A stretch of DNA of 64,000 nucleotides from Acinetobacter portensis (GCF_023158935.1 NZ_CP096120.1:1426001-1490000); one strand, 5' to 3'; positions 28,454 through 37,619 are shown, numbered from the stretch's first letter. A program made the numbers and translations. The notes: generated from the sequence alone by a model not told the origin.

Positions 28454-29921
28454 AATATGGGTAATTGATGACGATCGCGCCATGCGCTGGGTACTAGAAA
28501 AAACATTTAGAGAAGAAGGTTTCGATGTTACCAGTTTCGAAGAAGCTCAATCGGCTTTAGATCAACTCACATTAGAAGCACCTGATGTCATTTTAACTGA
28601 CATACGTATGCCGGGTATTGACGGTCTTACTTTCTTAGGAAAAGTAAAAGCAAACTTCCCCGACCTTCCTGTCATTATTATGACGGCGCATTCAGATTTA
28701 GAGTCTGCTGTTTCAAGCTATCAAACGGGTGCTTTTGAATATCTTCCAAAACCTTTTGATATTGATGAAGCTTTGGCTTTAGTCAATCGTGCAATTTTGC
28801 ATATTACTAAATTACAGCAACAAGAATCTGCAAAAACAGCTCCACCTATTCAGTCCACTGAAATTATTGGTGAATCTCCTGCAATGCAGGAAGTTTTCCG
28901 AGCGATTGGTCGTTTATCTCAGTCTCACATTACGGTTTTAATTAATGGTGAATCTGGAACAGGTAAAGAGCTTGTGGCACATGCGCTTCATCGCCACTCT
29001 CCACGTAGTAGCAAGCCATTTATTGCTTTAAACATGGCGGCTATTCCAAAAGACCTCATTGAAACTGAGTTATTTGGACATGAAAAAGGCGCATTTACAG
29101 GTGCAAATACACAACGTCAAGGTCGTTTCGAACAAGCTAATGGAGGCACACTATTTTTAGATGAAATTGGTGATATGCCATTTGAAACGCAAACACGTTT
29201 ACTTCGTGTTTTAGCAGATGGTGAGTTCTACCGTGTAGGTGGACATATTCCTGTTAAAGTTGATGTTCGAATTGTTGCAGCAACACACCAAGACTTAGAA
29301 AAATTAGTGCATGATGGACGTTTCCGTGAAGACTTATATCACCGCCTAAATGTGATTCGCATTCACATTCCAAAACTTGCACATCGTAGTGAAGATATTC
29401 CAATGCTTGCACAACATTTTCTTGCTCGCGCAGGCAAAGAACTTGGTGTAAGCCCGAAAATCTTACGTCAAGAAACGCAAGAATATATTCAAAAACTACC
29501 TTGGCCGGGTAACGTTCGACAACTTGAAAATACCTGTCGTTGGTTAACTGTCATGATTACAGGTCGTGAAGTTTATCCTGAAGACTTACCTTCTGAACTT
29601 AAACAAATTCCATTAAGCAAAATACCTGAAGGTGAAATTCCTCCAAATATTGAACGCATCACCATTCATCATTGGGATGAATTACTTGGTCAATGGGCAG
29701 GACAAAAACTTCAAAATGGTGAAATGAAGATTTTAGACATTGCGATTCCAATGTTTGAACGCTCACTGATTAATGCCGCTCTACAACAAACACGTGGTCG
29801 TAAACGCCATGCCGCTGAACTTTTAGGTTGGGGGCGAAATACACTTACACGCAAACTAAAAGAATTGGGCATGGATACTGTAGATGATGAAGTTGAAGAA
29901 GAAATTGAAACACCTAATTAA
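28440..29921 (+). CDS. glnG: Nitrogen regulation response regulator NtrC (GlnG)
   Basis: 493 residues from ATG 28440, preceded by GGGAG at 28428-28432 inside the end of glnL. The receiver domain has the phosphorylated Asp at about 54 (ILTDIRMPG); the AAA+ domain has Walker A GESGTGKE, the sigma-54 contact loop GAFTGA and the [11 protein letters not shown]alker B; a Fis-type helix-turn-helix lies at the C-terminus ([20 protein letters not shown]). It activates sigma-54 promoters when nitrogen is short. A strong terminator follows. Confidence 0.98.
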   Translation: MSRNKIWVIDDDRAMRWVLEKTFREEGFDVTSFEEAQSALDQLTLEAPDVILTDIRMPGIDGLTFLGKVKANFPDLPVIIMTAHSDLESAVSSYQTGAFEYLPKPFDIDEALALVNRAILHITKLQQQESAKTAPPIQSTEIIGESPAMQEVFRAIGRLSQSHITVLINGESGTGKELVAHALHRHSPRSSKPFIALNMAAIPKDLIETELFGHEKGAFTGANTQRQGRFEQANGGTLFLDEIGDMPFETQTRLLRVLADGEFYRVGGHIPVKVDVRIVAATHQDLEKLVHDGRFREDLYHRLNVIRIHIPKLAHRSEDIPMLAQHFLARAGKELGVSPKILRQETQEYIQKLPWPGNVRQLENTCRWLTVMITGREVYPEDLPSELKQIPLSKIPEGEIPPNIERITIHHWDELLGQWAGQKLQNGEMKILDIAIPMFERSLINAALQQTRGRKRHAAELLGWGRNTLTRKLKELGMDTVDDEVEEEIETPN

Positions 29922-29938
29922 CTACAAAGTCTAAAAAT

Positions 29939-29965
29939 AAAAAAGCTCCTTTATGGAGCTTTTTT
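29939..29965. terminator. Bidirectional intrinsic terminator
   Basis: An 11-bp stem (29939-29949 with 29955-29965) with A and T runs on the two sides lies between glnG (+) and the Zn-motif hypothetical gene (-), which converge here. Confidence 0.93.
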
Positions 29966-29997
29966 ATTACATTCTTTTAATACAGAATGACTAAAAC

Positions 29998-30327
29998 TTA
30001 AACCTGAATAAAACCAACATATCGAGAAAGGTTTTGAGCGCCCAAATCACTTCGATAAATCAGATAATTTGGATAACTTGTTTGAGTTAATTCTTCAAAC
30101 ATATTGAGCTGATCATCATGTGCATGAATTTCATCAACACTACGTGACATACTTTGCTCAAACTCATCAGAAATATATTCAAAGCCTAAATCCATTGCAA
30201 TAAACAATACATGTTCACACGGCTGAACATATTGCTCTTCAGACCAATCAACTACAGCATGCTGACAATGTGGACATACAATATTATCTATTGCAGTAAT
30301 ATCGGTTTGAATAAGTTGATAAGCCAT
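29998..30327 (-). CDS. Hypothetical protein with a CxxC zinc-ribbon-like N-terminus
   Basis: About 109 residues from ATG 30327. A TATAAT (plus 30359-30364) sits just upstream on the minus strand, which rules out the earlier TTG as a start. Residues 18-39 hold CPHC...PCEH (C18, C21, C37, H39), a likely metal site, followed by an acidic stretch. I do not know the function. It lies 57 bases downstream of the carbonic anhydrase on the same strand but seems to have its own promoter. Confidence 0.75.
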   Translation of the reverse strand: MAYQLIQTDITAIDNIVCPHCQHAVVDWSEEQYVQPCEHVLFIAMDLGFEYISDEFEQSMSRSVDEIHAHDDQLNMFEELTQTSYPNYLIYRSDLGAQNLSRYVGFIQV

Positions 30328-30383
30328 TTTCGCCACAGTAGAAATTAATATATGCAATATTATAAAAGAATAAGCACAAAAAC

Positions 30384-30992
30384 TTAATCAAAGAATTCTA
30401 CAACAGCACTTTCCATATTAAATTTCGCTGCCACAATTTTTAAATCTCCGCTATCTACACGTTGCTTTAAGAATGAAGAATCTTCACATAATTCACTCAC
30501 AATATTCACAGCATTTTCTTTAATTGCTAAAGTTGAAATTTCATCTAACGCTGCTGTTTTGTTATTTTCATAAACTTCAATAACAGTCGGTTTAATATCA
30601 TCAACAATTTGCTGTAAATTTTCAGGTAAAACTTTATTCGGATCACGACATGCATTAATCGTTGATGCGATTGCACCACAATCACTGTGCCCCAATACAA
30701 CCACAAGTGGAATATCATACTGCTTAACAGCATATTCAATACTGCCTATTTGCGAAGGCTTAGCAATATTCCCCGCCACACGAATCACAAAAATATCACC
30801 AATACCTTGTGAAAAAATCTGTTCTGGCAACACACGTGAATCTGCACAACTTAAAATTACAGCAATTGGCTTTTGATCAGCTTGCATAATCTGCTGAGCA
30901 TCTTGAAAGCTTTGAACAGCAATAGTACCTGAACTAAATTTTCGGTTGCCCTCAATTAAAATTGCTAGTGTTTGATCTGCTGTGTAATGCAT
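30384..30992 (-). CDS. can: Beta-class carbonic anhydrase
   Basis: About 202 residues from ATG 30992; the open frame also begins at an upstream GTG (31004). Zinc ligands and dyad are visible: C49 and D51-R53 in SCADSRVLPE, H102 and C105 in GHSDCGA. It interconverts carbon dioxide and bicarbonate in the cytosol, which supports carboxylation reactions in air. Its upstream region, formerly shared with the LysR gene, is interrupted by ISAba1 about 160 bases from the start. No clear ribosome-binding site is seen. Confidence 0.95.
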   Translation of the reverse strand: MHYTADQTLAILIEGNRKFSSGTIAVQSFQDAQQIMQADQKPIAVILSCADSRVLPEQIFSQGIGDIFVIRVAGNIAKPSQIGSIEYAVKQYDIPLVVVLGHSDCGAIASTINACRDPNKVLPENLQQIVDDIKPTVIEVYENNKTAALDEISTLAIKENAVNIVSELCEDSSFLKQRVDSGDLKIVAAKFNMESAVVEFFD

Positions 30993-31147
30993 CTTAAATA
31001 TCACAAATAAAGGAGAACAGGCATATTAATGAGTTATAAATCATGCAACAAATAAAACTATTTAAAACATACTAATTTAAAACATAATTTTTCAGTTTTA
31101 TTACATTTAGCTTATTAATAAATCATTAAAAATTTAATAAATTTACT

Positions 31148-31156
31148 AATTTAAAA
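31148..31156. repeat. ISAba1 target site duplication, left copy
   Basis: AATTTAAAA immediately precedes the IS and is repeated exactly at 32337-32345 after it. A perfect 9-base duplication shows one simple insertion event with no later rearrangement. Confidence 0.95.
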
Positions 31157-31174
31157 CTCTGTACACGACAAATT

Positions 31175-32265
31175 TCACAGAACCCTTATCCTATCAGGAT
31201 TCTGCTTTCTTAAAATTGCCAAAATTTCCTTAAACTCTTCTTTTTTCCCAAAACCAATTAAACGCTGAATCGCCATTTGAACATAGTCTAAACCATAGCG
31301 AAATAAACTCATTGAGAGTCGTCCATGCTTCTTTATTTTTATCGCTTTTTTTTGATTATGTTGCCATTCACCCGTTAAGTAACACCAACAGAAGCTTATA
31401 GCTAACACCGCAATCAATTTTTTCACTCGTCTAGGGTCTGTCAAGCGCGTATTTTCAAGATTAAACCCGCGTCCTTTGAGACAACTGAATAAGGTTTCAA
31501 TTTCCCAGCGTAATGCATAATCCTGAATAGCATTGGCATTAAACTGAGGAGAAACGACGAGTAAAAGCTCTCCATTTTCTAACTGTAGTGCACTTATATA
31601 TAGTTTCACCCGACCAACCAAAATCCGTCGTTTACGACATTCAATTTGACCAACTTTAAGATGGCGAAATAAATCACTAATTTTATGATTCTTTCCTAAA
31701 TGATTGGTGACAATGAAGTTTTTTTAACACGAATGCAGAAGTTGATGTCTTGTTCAATTAACCATGTAAACCACTGCTCACCGATAAACTCTCTGTCTGC
31801 GAACACATTCACAATACGGTCTTTACCAAAAATGGCTATAAAGCGTTGAATCAAAGCAATACGCTCTTTCGTATCTGAATTTCCACGTTTATTAAGCAAT
31901 GTCCAAAGGATAGGTATCGCTATTCCACGATAAACGATTGCGAGCATCAGGATATTAATATTTCGTTTTCCCCATTTCCAATTGGTTCTATCTAAAGTCA
32001 GTTGCACTTGGTCGAATGAAAACATATTGAAAATCAACTGAGAAATTTGACGATAATCAAAATACTGACCTGCAAAGAAGCGCTGCATACGTCGATAAAA
32101 TGATTGTGGTAAACACTTGATGGGCAAGGCTTTAGATGCAGAAGAAAGATTACATGTTTGCTTTAAAATAATCACAAGCATGATGAGCGCAAAGCACTTT
32201 AAATGTGACTTGTTCCATTTTAGAGATTTGTTTAAGATAAGATATAACTCATTGAGATGTGTCAT
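31175..32265 (-). CDS. ISAba1 transposase, made by -1 frameshift
   Basis: The first frame (32265 to 31696) encodes 189 residues and ends soon after a run of seven A on the minus strand (plus 31719-31725, followed by C). Slipping back one base there continues in frame through 31175 (...VKKNFIVTNH...), giving one transposase of about 360 residues. The DDE residues are visible: LDRTNWKWG, FADREFIGEQW and the IS4 signature Y-2-R-3-E-6-K in YALRWEIETLFSCLK. There is no other disruption, so the element is probably active. Confidence 0.93.
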
Positions 32266-32276
32266 AGTATTCGTCG

Positions 32277-32304
32277 TTAGAAAACAATTATTGTGACATT
32301 ATTT
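32277..32304 (+). promoter_or_regulatory. Outward-facing ISAba1 promoter toward the LysR gene
   Basis: TTAGAA (32277-32282) and TTATTT (32299-32304), spaced by 16 bases, are the -35 and -10 boxes described for the outward ISAba1 promoter that drives neighbouring resistance genes in Acinetobacter. Here it points right, about 100 bases ahead of the LysR gene start at 32407. Confidence 0.75.
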
Positions 32305-32336
32305 CAATGAGTTATCTATTTTTGTCGTGTACAGAG

Positions 32337-32345
32337 AATTTAAAA
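32337..32345. repeat. ISAba1 target site duplication, right copy
   Basis: AATTTAAAA, identical to 31148-31156. Confidence 0.95.
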
Positions 32346-32406
32346 TTGACTTTATAGAACAATAAAAATTTAATAGGCTTATTGTTGCATAAAGAGAATA
32401 TTAAAA

Positions 32407-33306
32407 ATGCTCACAGATTTAGATGATTTTTTTTGCTTTGCTATGGTCGTAGAACACGGTGGATTTAGCGCGGCTGAAAGAGCAACCGATATTCCAAAAT
32501 CTAAACTAAGTCGCAGGGTTTACAATCTTGAAGAGCGTTTAGGTGTTCGTCTTATTCAACGAAGTTCACGGCATTTTGCTGTTACTGACATTGGCATGAA
32601 TATTTATCGCCATGCTCAAGTCATGCTTAATGCAGCACAAGCAGCACACGACTTAGTTGACCATTTAAGCACTCAACCACGTGGTGTTATTAAAATTAGT
32701 GTTCCTGTCACTATCGCACAAAATGAAATGGCAAAAATCTTGCCAAATTTCCTCAAAAAGTATCCTGAAATTAAACTACAAATGATGGTAACAAACCGCA
32801 GAGTAGATATTGTAAATGAAGGATTTGATATTGCTTTACGCGTGCGCTCAAGTTTAGATGATGATCCTAGTTTAGTACTGCGTCGCTTCGCCAATATTGA
32901 ACAACATTTATTTGCAACCCAAGCTTATTTAAATCAATTTGGGGAACTAAAAACACCTGAAGATTTAGCACAACATCAAATTTTAAGCATGGCTGATGAG
33001 CATGTAGATCAATACATTACCGTGCATAACAACCAAAATGAGCAAAAAAAAATTAAAGTAAACCCAACCATTATGGGTTCAGATTTACTCATGCTTGCAC
33101 AGCTCACTAGTCAAAATTGTGGTGTCGCTTTATTGCCAGATACGATTGCAAATGACTATTTACAAAGCGGGAAACTTGTTCGTGTATTACCAGACTGGAA
33201 AGCTCAACATGGTATTTTCCATGCAGTTTATCCTTCTAAGCGTGGCTTGCTACCTGCTGTTCGTGTATTCATTGATTATTTAGTTGAACAATTAAGTAAA
33301 CACTAA
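32407..33306 (+). CDS. LysR-family transcriptional regulator
   Basis: This 299-residue regulator has an N-terminal winged helix-turn-helix (about residues 18-60, GGFSAAERATDIPKSKLSRRV) and a periplasmic-binding-protein-like effector domain from about 90 on (RGVIKISVPVTIAQNEMAKI, in part). It resembles the CrgA/DmlR-like subgroup. Targets and ligand are unknown; the regulated gene is often divergent, which before the IS insertion would have been can. ISAba1 sits 70 bases upstream and may now drive it. A convergent terminator follows. Confidence 0.93.
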   Translation: MLTDLDDFFCFAMVVEHGGFSAAERATDIPKSKLSRRVYNLEERLGVRLIQRSSRHFAVTDIGMNIYRHAQVMLNAAQAAHDLVDHLSTQPRGVIKISVPVTIAQNEMAKILPNFLKKYPEIKLQMMVTNRRVDIVNEGFDIALRVRSSLDDDPSLVLRRFANIEQHLFATQAYLNQFGELKTPEDLAQHQILSMADEHVDQYITVHNNQNEQKKIKVNPTIMGSDLLMLAQLTSQNCGVALLPDTIANDYLQSGKLVRVLPDWKAQHGIFHAVYPSKRGLLPAVRVFIDYLVEQLSKH

Positions 33307-33338
33307 ATCACTCAAGCTAATTTAAGAATCTAAGAAAT

Positions 33339-33367
33339 AAAAAGCCCATAAATATCATGGGCTTTTT
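33339..33367. terminator. Bidirectional intrinsic terminator
   Basis: AAAAAGCCCAT (33339-33349) pairs with ATGGGCTTTTT (33357-33367) around a 7-base loop. It lies between the LysR gene and map, which converge. Confidence 0.93.
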
Positions 33368-33391
33368 ACATTACTATTATAATTTTATCTG

Positions 33392-34186
33392 TTAAATTTC
33401 AGGATACGAACCCACACCTTCAGGCCATGGCGTCAATAACTCAAAACCTGTCTCAGTCACAGCAACCATATGCTCCCATTGAGCAGACAATGATTTATCT
33501 TTGGTCACAACCGTCCAACCATCTTTAAGCTCTTTAATTCCTGCTTTACCCGCATTAATCATTGGCTCAATAGTAAAGACCATTCCTTTTTTAAGCACCA
33601 TGCCCTGACCTGCTTTTCCATAATGCAGAACACTTGGCTGTTCATGATACGTTGTACCAATGCCATGCCCGCAATACTCACGCACAACCGTATAACCATC
33701 TCTATGCGCAACAGATTGAATTGCAAATCCAATATCACCTAAAGTTGCACCAGGTTTAACCGCATGAATACCTGCAACCATTGCTTCATAAGTGGTATCA
33801 CATAATTTTTTAGCCGCAGGCGAAACATCACCCACATAATACATACGACTGGTATCGCCAAAGTAGCCATCTTTAATAATAGCAACATCAATATTAACAA
33901 TATCACCATCTTGTAAAACTTTTGTTGAAGATGGAATACCATGACAAACGACTTCGTTTACAGAAATACAGGTTGTTTTTGTATAACCATAATAGCCCAC
34001 GTTTGCAGGTGTGACTTGTAAGGTGTTTACAATAAAATCATTACAAATATCATCTAAATATTCAGTTGTGACACCAGGCTTTACGTATTCTCCTATCATC
34101 GCTAAAACTTGTGCAGCAAGCCTTCCAGAAATACGCAACTTTTCTATATCTTGCTCAGTTTTAATTTTAACAGCGGAAGCTCGCAT
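33392..34186 (-). CDS. map: Methionine aminopeptidase type I
   Basis: 264 residues, standard for type Ia. Metal ligands are seen in NIDVAIIKDGYFGDTSRMY (two Asp; in part), GHGIGTTYHE (His), FTIEPMIN (Glu) and QWEHMVAV (Glu). It trims the starting Met from new proteins at the ribosome. This may be one of two map genes: it is not next to rpsB, its usual place. No strong ribosome-binding site is visible in front of the first Met. Confidence 0.97.
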   Translation of the reverse strand: MRASAVKIKTEQDIEKLRISGRLAAQVLAMIGEYVKPGVTTEYLDDICNDFIVNTLQVTPANVGYYGYTKTTCISVNEVVCHGIPSSTKVLQDGDIVNIDVAIIKDGYFGDTSRMYYVGDVSPAAKKLCDTTYEAMVAGIHAVKPGATLGDIGFAIQSVAHRDGYTVVREYCGHGIGTTYHEQPSVLHYGKAGQGMVLKKGMVFTIEPMINAGKAGIKELKDGWTVVTKDKSLSAQWEHMVAVTETGFELLTPWPEGVGSYPEI

Positions 34187-34529
34187 TTCTTTATGTCCAA
34201 AATTATATAAATATTTATTATAAACCTTTTAAATAAGCATGTAAGGGCTCGCTCCATTTTACAAATACCTATCAAGGTTGATTTTTTGAACACTTAACCA
34301 ATTTTTACAAAAAAATTAAATTATACTTATTTGTAATGTTTTTCTTAATTATATTCAAATGCACTTAATTAATACTTTAAAATCATAACTATAAATTGAA
34401 TGATTTTTTATTTATAGTTTAATTTTAAATTTCACATATTCAAAATACCCATATACCGTCATTTTTCGATTAGAAAATAAGACTTTATTGCTCTAAAATC
34501 GCCATTTTTCTTAAAAACCTATCTCTTCC
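34187..34529. other. Intergenic region between map and brnQ
   Basis: This 343-base divergent region has very AT-rich sequence and no open frame of note. A TATACT sits near 34325, possibly a -10 for brnQ, but I cannot pair it with a good -35. No repeat, hairpin or RNA gene is evident. Confidence 0.6.
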
Positions 34530-35822
34530 ATGACGAATTTACGTACACGGGATATTATTGCTTTAGGTTTTATGACTTTTGCACTATTTATCGGTGCAGG
34601 CAATATTATCTTTCCACCTATTGTGGCTCAACAAGCTGGTGAACACGTTTGGTTAGCTGCTTTTGGTTTCTTAATCACTGCTGTTGGCTTACCTGTTATT
34701 ACAATTATTGCTTTATCTCGTGTAGAAGGCTCAATTCAAAAACTAAGCTCACCGCTTGGTAAAGTAGCAAGTTTAATTCTGACAATTTCTTGTTATCTTG
34801 CTGTTGGACCATTATTTGCTACACCACGTACTGCAACAGTTTCATATGAAATTGGCTTCTCTTCTTATTTTGGTACAAGCGCTTCAAGCCTACTAATTTA
34901 CAGTGCAATTTATTTTTCACTCGTAACGCTTGTTTCGCTATACCCAAATAAAATTTTAGATACGATTGGTTATTTCTTATCACCATTAAAAATCTTATCT
35001 TTAGCTATTTTAGGTATTGCTGCATGCTTTATTCCAACAGGTAGCATTTCTCCTGCAATTGGTAACTATGTAAATAGCCCAGTTTCGGAAGGTTTTGTAA
35101 ATGGTTACTTAACCATGGATACTTTGGGCGCATTGGTGTTTGGTATTGTGATTATTAATGCAATCCGTTCACGTGGTGTAACTGATGCAAAACTAACTAC
35201 TCGCTACGCTATTATTGCCAGCTTAATTTCTGCTATTGGCTTAACATTAGTTTATTTAAGCTTATTTAAACTAGGCTTAGGTAGTCATGATGTTGCTGCA
35301 AATGCTGCCAATGGCGCGGTAATTTTACATGCTTATGTACAACACGCATTTGGTGACTTTGGTTCAATTTTCCTAAGTGGCATGATCTTTATTGCATGTA
35401 TGGTAACTGCAATTGGCCTTACCTGTGCTTGTGCTGAATACTTCTCACAAATTACCAAACTTAGCTACAAAAAATGGGTATTCCTTTTAGTTGGCTTCTC
35501 TTTTGTTATTTCAAACCTTGGTTTAACAAAATTAATTGCTTTCTCTGTACCTGTATTAAGTGCAATTTATCCACCTGCTATTGTGGTTATTCTTCTTGGA
35601 TTCTGCTGGAAGTTCTTCAACAATCCATCACGCGTAATTACACCAGTAACAGCAGTAGCTTTAGTTTTCGGTATTGTTGATGGTTTAAAAGTTGCCGGAT
35701 TAGAAAAATTCCTTCCTGACGCTATTACACATTTACCTTTAAGCGCACAAAACCTAGCATGGCTAATTCCATCGTTATGTGTATTGGTTATTTGTATTGT
35801 GATCGACAAAGTTAAAAAATAA
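34530..35822 (+). CDS. brnQ: Branched-chain amino acid transport carrier BrnQ (LIVCS family)
   Basis: This 430-residue inner-membrane protein has about 12 hydrophobic segments and the BrnQ N-terminal signature FMTFALFIGAGNIIFPPIVAQQAGE (core: LFIGAGNIIFPP). It imports leucine, isoleucine and valine with sodium or protons. The start ATG 34530 aligns with the family N-terminus although its ribosome-binding site is weak. There is no obvious terminator after it. Confidence 0.96.
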   Translation: MTNLRTRDIIALGFMTFALFIGAGNIIFPPIVAQQAGEHVWLAAFGFLITAVGLPVITIIALSRVEGSIQKLSSPLGKVASLILTISCYLAVGPLFATPRTATVSYEIGFSSYFGTSASSLLIYSAIYFSLVTLVSLYPNKILDTIGYFLSPLKILSLAILGIAACFIPTGSISPAIGNYVNSPVSEGFVNGYLTMDTLGALVFGIVIINAIRSRGVTDAKLTTRYAIIASLISAIGLTLVYLSLFKLGLGSHDVAANAANGAVILHAYVQHAFGDFGSIFLSGMIFIACMVTAIGLTCACAEYFSQITKLSYKKWVFLLVGFSFVISNLGLTKLIAFSVPVLSAIYPPAIVVILLGFCWKFFNNPSRVITPVTAVALVFGIVDGLKVAGLEKFLPDAITHLPLSAQNLAWLIPSLCVLVICIVIDKVKK

Positions 35823-36200
35823 GCAATTTTAACTCTTGTTCTAAAAATGGTGTTTTACCCAAATACTATTTTTCATGTAACCAATAATTGTCTCGTTTTA
35901 CCCAAACAGGCATTTATTGTTTATAGATCACAATCCAAATCATCCATTAAAGCCAAAAACCAATACTTTAATCTAATAGATATGGCTAAATTTTAAGCTT
36001 AGATTTATAAATATATAGTTGATTATGTGTACTTATTGAATAAAAAGTGAGTTTTTATTGTCATTTTACAATTTAATAGATATTTATTGTTTAAATAGCA
36101 CGATCAACCATTGAAATAGCTTGAAATACAGCGTACAACTAATAACTAAATAACCAATTAGAATACTATGAATTAATTAAAACCCGAAGGAGGGATAGAG
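35823..36200. other. Intergenic region after brnQ
   Basis: A 378-base region with no gene or terminator that I can support. It holds a 12-base direct repeat GTTTTACCCAAA at 35852-35863 and 35895-35906, and ends with a strong ribosome-binding site (AAGGAGGG) for the small gene that follows. Confidence 0.6.
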
Positions 36201-36440
36201 ATGTTATCGCTACACTTCAATAAAGAAGTTTTCACTAATACTATGAAAACCAAGCATATAGTGACTTATGTAAGCACAACTTTAGCTATTATGATTATGC
36301 TCACTATTTATGGTTTTATTCAAGGTAACCTAAAACCAGAACTCTTTGTTTATGCTTTTGTTATGTCAATTGCTTTTGCAATTTGGAATCTTGTCGATCA
36401 CCAATGCCGTAAAACTGAAAAATATAAAGCTTTAGACTAG
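36201..36440 (+). CDS. Small two-helix membrane protein
   Basis: 79 residues with two hydrophobic segments (about 22-43, VTYVSTTLAIMIMLTIYGFI, and 51-68, LFVYAFVMSIAFAIWNLV) joined by a short loop, and a charged, probably cytosolic C-terminus. Translation is well supported: AAGGAGGG lies 7 bases before ATG 36201, and a second Met at 36243 is less favoured. I do not recognise the family; function unknown. A hairpin follows its stop at 36441-36465. Confidence 0.75.
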   Translation: MLSLHFNKEVFTNTMKTKHIVTYVSTTLAIMIMLTIYGFIQGNLKPELFVYAFVMSIAFAIWNLVDHQCRKTEKYKALD

Positions 36441-36465
36441 AAGGTGGATGCTAGACATCCATCTT
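36441..36465 (+). terminator. Hairpin after the small membrane protein gene
   Basis: AAGGTGGATG (36441-36450) and CATCCATCTT (36456-36465) pair with one G-U, starting right after the TAG stop. There is no T run, so it may be a transcript-stabilising hairpin or a weak terminator. Confidence 0.5.
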
Positions 36466-36540
36466 CAAAGTCAGAATAAAAATAAGAACTCACTCAACAT
36501 AAAAAATCATATCTCTTTTAATTTTAAAAAAATCTAATTA

Positions 36541-36603
36541 TTGACCTCGTGGTCAAAAATATCACTGAATATCTTTATAGAATTTCTGTACATTACTTAT
36601 AAT
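36541..36603 (+). promoter_or_regulatory. Likely operator and promoter of the alpha/beta hydrolase
   Basis: A perfect inverted repeat TTGACC-TCGT-GGTCAA lies at 36541-36556 and TATAAT at 36598-36603, 26 bases before ATG 36629. The -35 is poor, which suggests a promoter that depends on a regulator binding the palindrome. Confidence 0.5.
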
Positions 36604-36628
36604 TCATAACATTCAATGATGACTTCTT

Positions 36629-37501
36629 ATGAGCACATGTGAAAATATTCAAATAGAATGCAAAGATCGTTATATTTTATCGGGACAGTTTTACTCTTCC
36701 CAAAAAAACACAAATCACAAATACCCTATTCTTATTTGCCCTGCTACAGGTATCACAAAAGGCTTTTATCATTCCTTTGCACAATGGTTAAGCGAACAAG
36801 GCTATAACGTGCTTAGTTTTGACTTTAGAGGTATTGGAGATTCTCTTCACGGTCGAATTCAAGATTCAAAAGCAAGTATTGTGCAATGGGGACAATTAGA
36901 TATTCCTGCTGCAATTGAAACACTTTTAGCTAAAACCAAATCGAGCAAAGTTATTATTTTAGGACATAGTGCGGGCGGGCAACTTTTGGGTATTACGCCA
37001 AACTATGAAAAAGTTGCTAAAGTTGTTGCTGTGGCAGGCTCTACAGGACATATAAAAGGCTTAAAAGGACGTACAAAAATTCTTGCACCTATTATGTTTA
37101 AAGGCATTTTTCCTTTAGCAAGATTTACACTTGGTTATGGCCCAACCAATATGATTGGCATGGGTGAAAACTTACCTAGAGATGTTGCAAAACAATGGGC
37201 ACAATTTTGTAGCAAACCTGGATATATTCTTAATGCGATTGGAAACTCAGTCAATATTACAGATAATTTTCATGAAAAAATCACAACACCCATTACAGCA
37301 ATTTGGGCTTCAGATGATGAAATTGCAACTGAAGAAAATGTTAAAGATCTCCTTCGCTTATACCCAAATAGCCAAACCAATTTAATTAGACTCAATCCTC
37401 AAACATATAATCATAAAGCGATTGGTCACATGCTCATGTTTAAAAGATCACATCAAAATTTATGGTCAATTATTGAAAATGAGCTAAACATAAATGAATA
37501 A
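36629..37501 (+). CDS. Alpha/beta hydrolase family protein
   Basis: 290 residues. The nucleophile elbow is GHSAGGQ with Ser114; the acid is likely in WASDDEIATEE and the His in AIGHMLMF near the end. The GFYHSFAQWLSEQGYNVLSFDFRGIGDS strand-helix pattern (core: FDFRGIGDS) is that of the YheT/serine aminopeptidase-like hydrolases. There is no signal peptide, so it is cytosolic. Substrate unknown. Its original terminator downstream is split by an IS4-group element. Confidence 0.9.
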   Translation: MSTCENIQIECKDRYILSGQFYSSQKNTNHKYPILICPATGITKGFYHSFAQWLSEQGYNVLSFDFRGIGDSLHGRIQDSKASIVQWGQLDIPAAIETLLAKTKSSKVIILGHSAGGQLLGITPNYEKVAKVVAVAGSTGHIKGLKGRTKILAPIMFKGIFPLARFTLGYGPTNMIGMGENLPRDVAKQWAQFCSKPGYILNAIGNSVNITDNFHEKITTPITAIWASDDEIATEENVKDLLRLYPNSQTNLIRLNPQTYNHKAIGHMLMFKRSHQNLWSIIENELNINE

Positions 37502-37530
37502 GTAAACTTTTTTCTTATCTTTTTACATAC

Positions 37531-37550
37531 AAAAAAGCCCCACTTATGTG
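37531..37550 (+). terminator. Left half of a terminator split by an IS element
   Basis: AAAAAAGCCCCACTTATGTG is the left arm and loop of a terminator whose right arm is at 38940-38957. Joining them and removing one target copy restores an AAAAAAGCC...GGCTTTTTT hairpin between the hydrolase gene (+) and the TerC gene (-). Confidence 0.8.
37540..37550. repeat. IS4-group target site duplication, left copy
   Basis: CCACTTATGTG, repeated exactly at 38940-38950. An 11-base duplication is typical for the IS4 group. Confidence 0.93.
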
Positions 37551-37589
37551 TAATGCCAGTCAGTTAAGCAAAAAAAGTTAAAATGCTGT

Positions 37590-37619
37590 AAAAAGAGCGT
37601 ATGTAAATACGCTCTTTTT
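37590..37619 (+). terminator. Terminator-like hairpin directly before the IS4-group transposase
   Basis: A perfect 13-bp stem (37590-37602 with 37607-37619), loop GTAA, ends in seven T residues; the ATG of the transposase is at 37622. It should stop RNA entering from outside the element, so that insertion into an active gene does not raise transposition. Confidence 0.8.

Larger units (their letters stand above)
31157..32336 (-). mobile_element. ISAba1 (IS4 family), complete
   Basis: The element is exactly 1180 bp, with perfect 16-bp terminal inverted repeats CTCTGTACACGACAAA at 31157-31172 and its complement at 32321-32336, flanked by a 9-bp target duplication. Length, ends and the two-frame transposase match ISAba1 as I know it. 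It lies between can and the LysR gene with its transposase pointing left, toward can, so that its known outward promoter faces right. Confidence 0.97.

Noticed and set aside
31175..32265. ISAba1 transposase as two dead fragments
   Set aside because: The overlap has a run of seven A, and the frames join correctly with a -1 slip, which is the known arrangement in this element.
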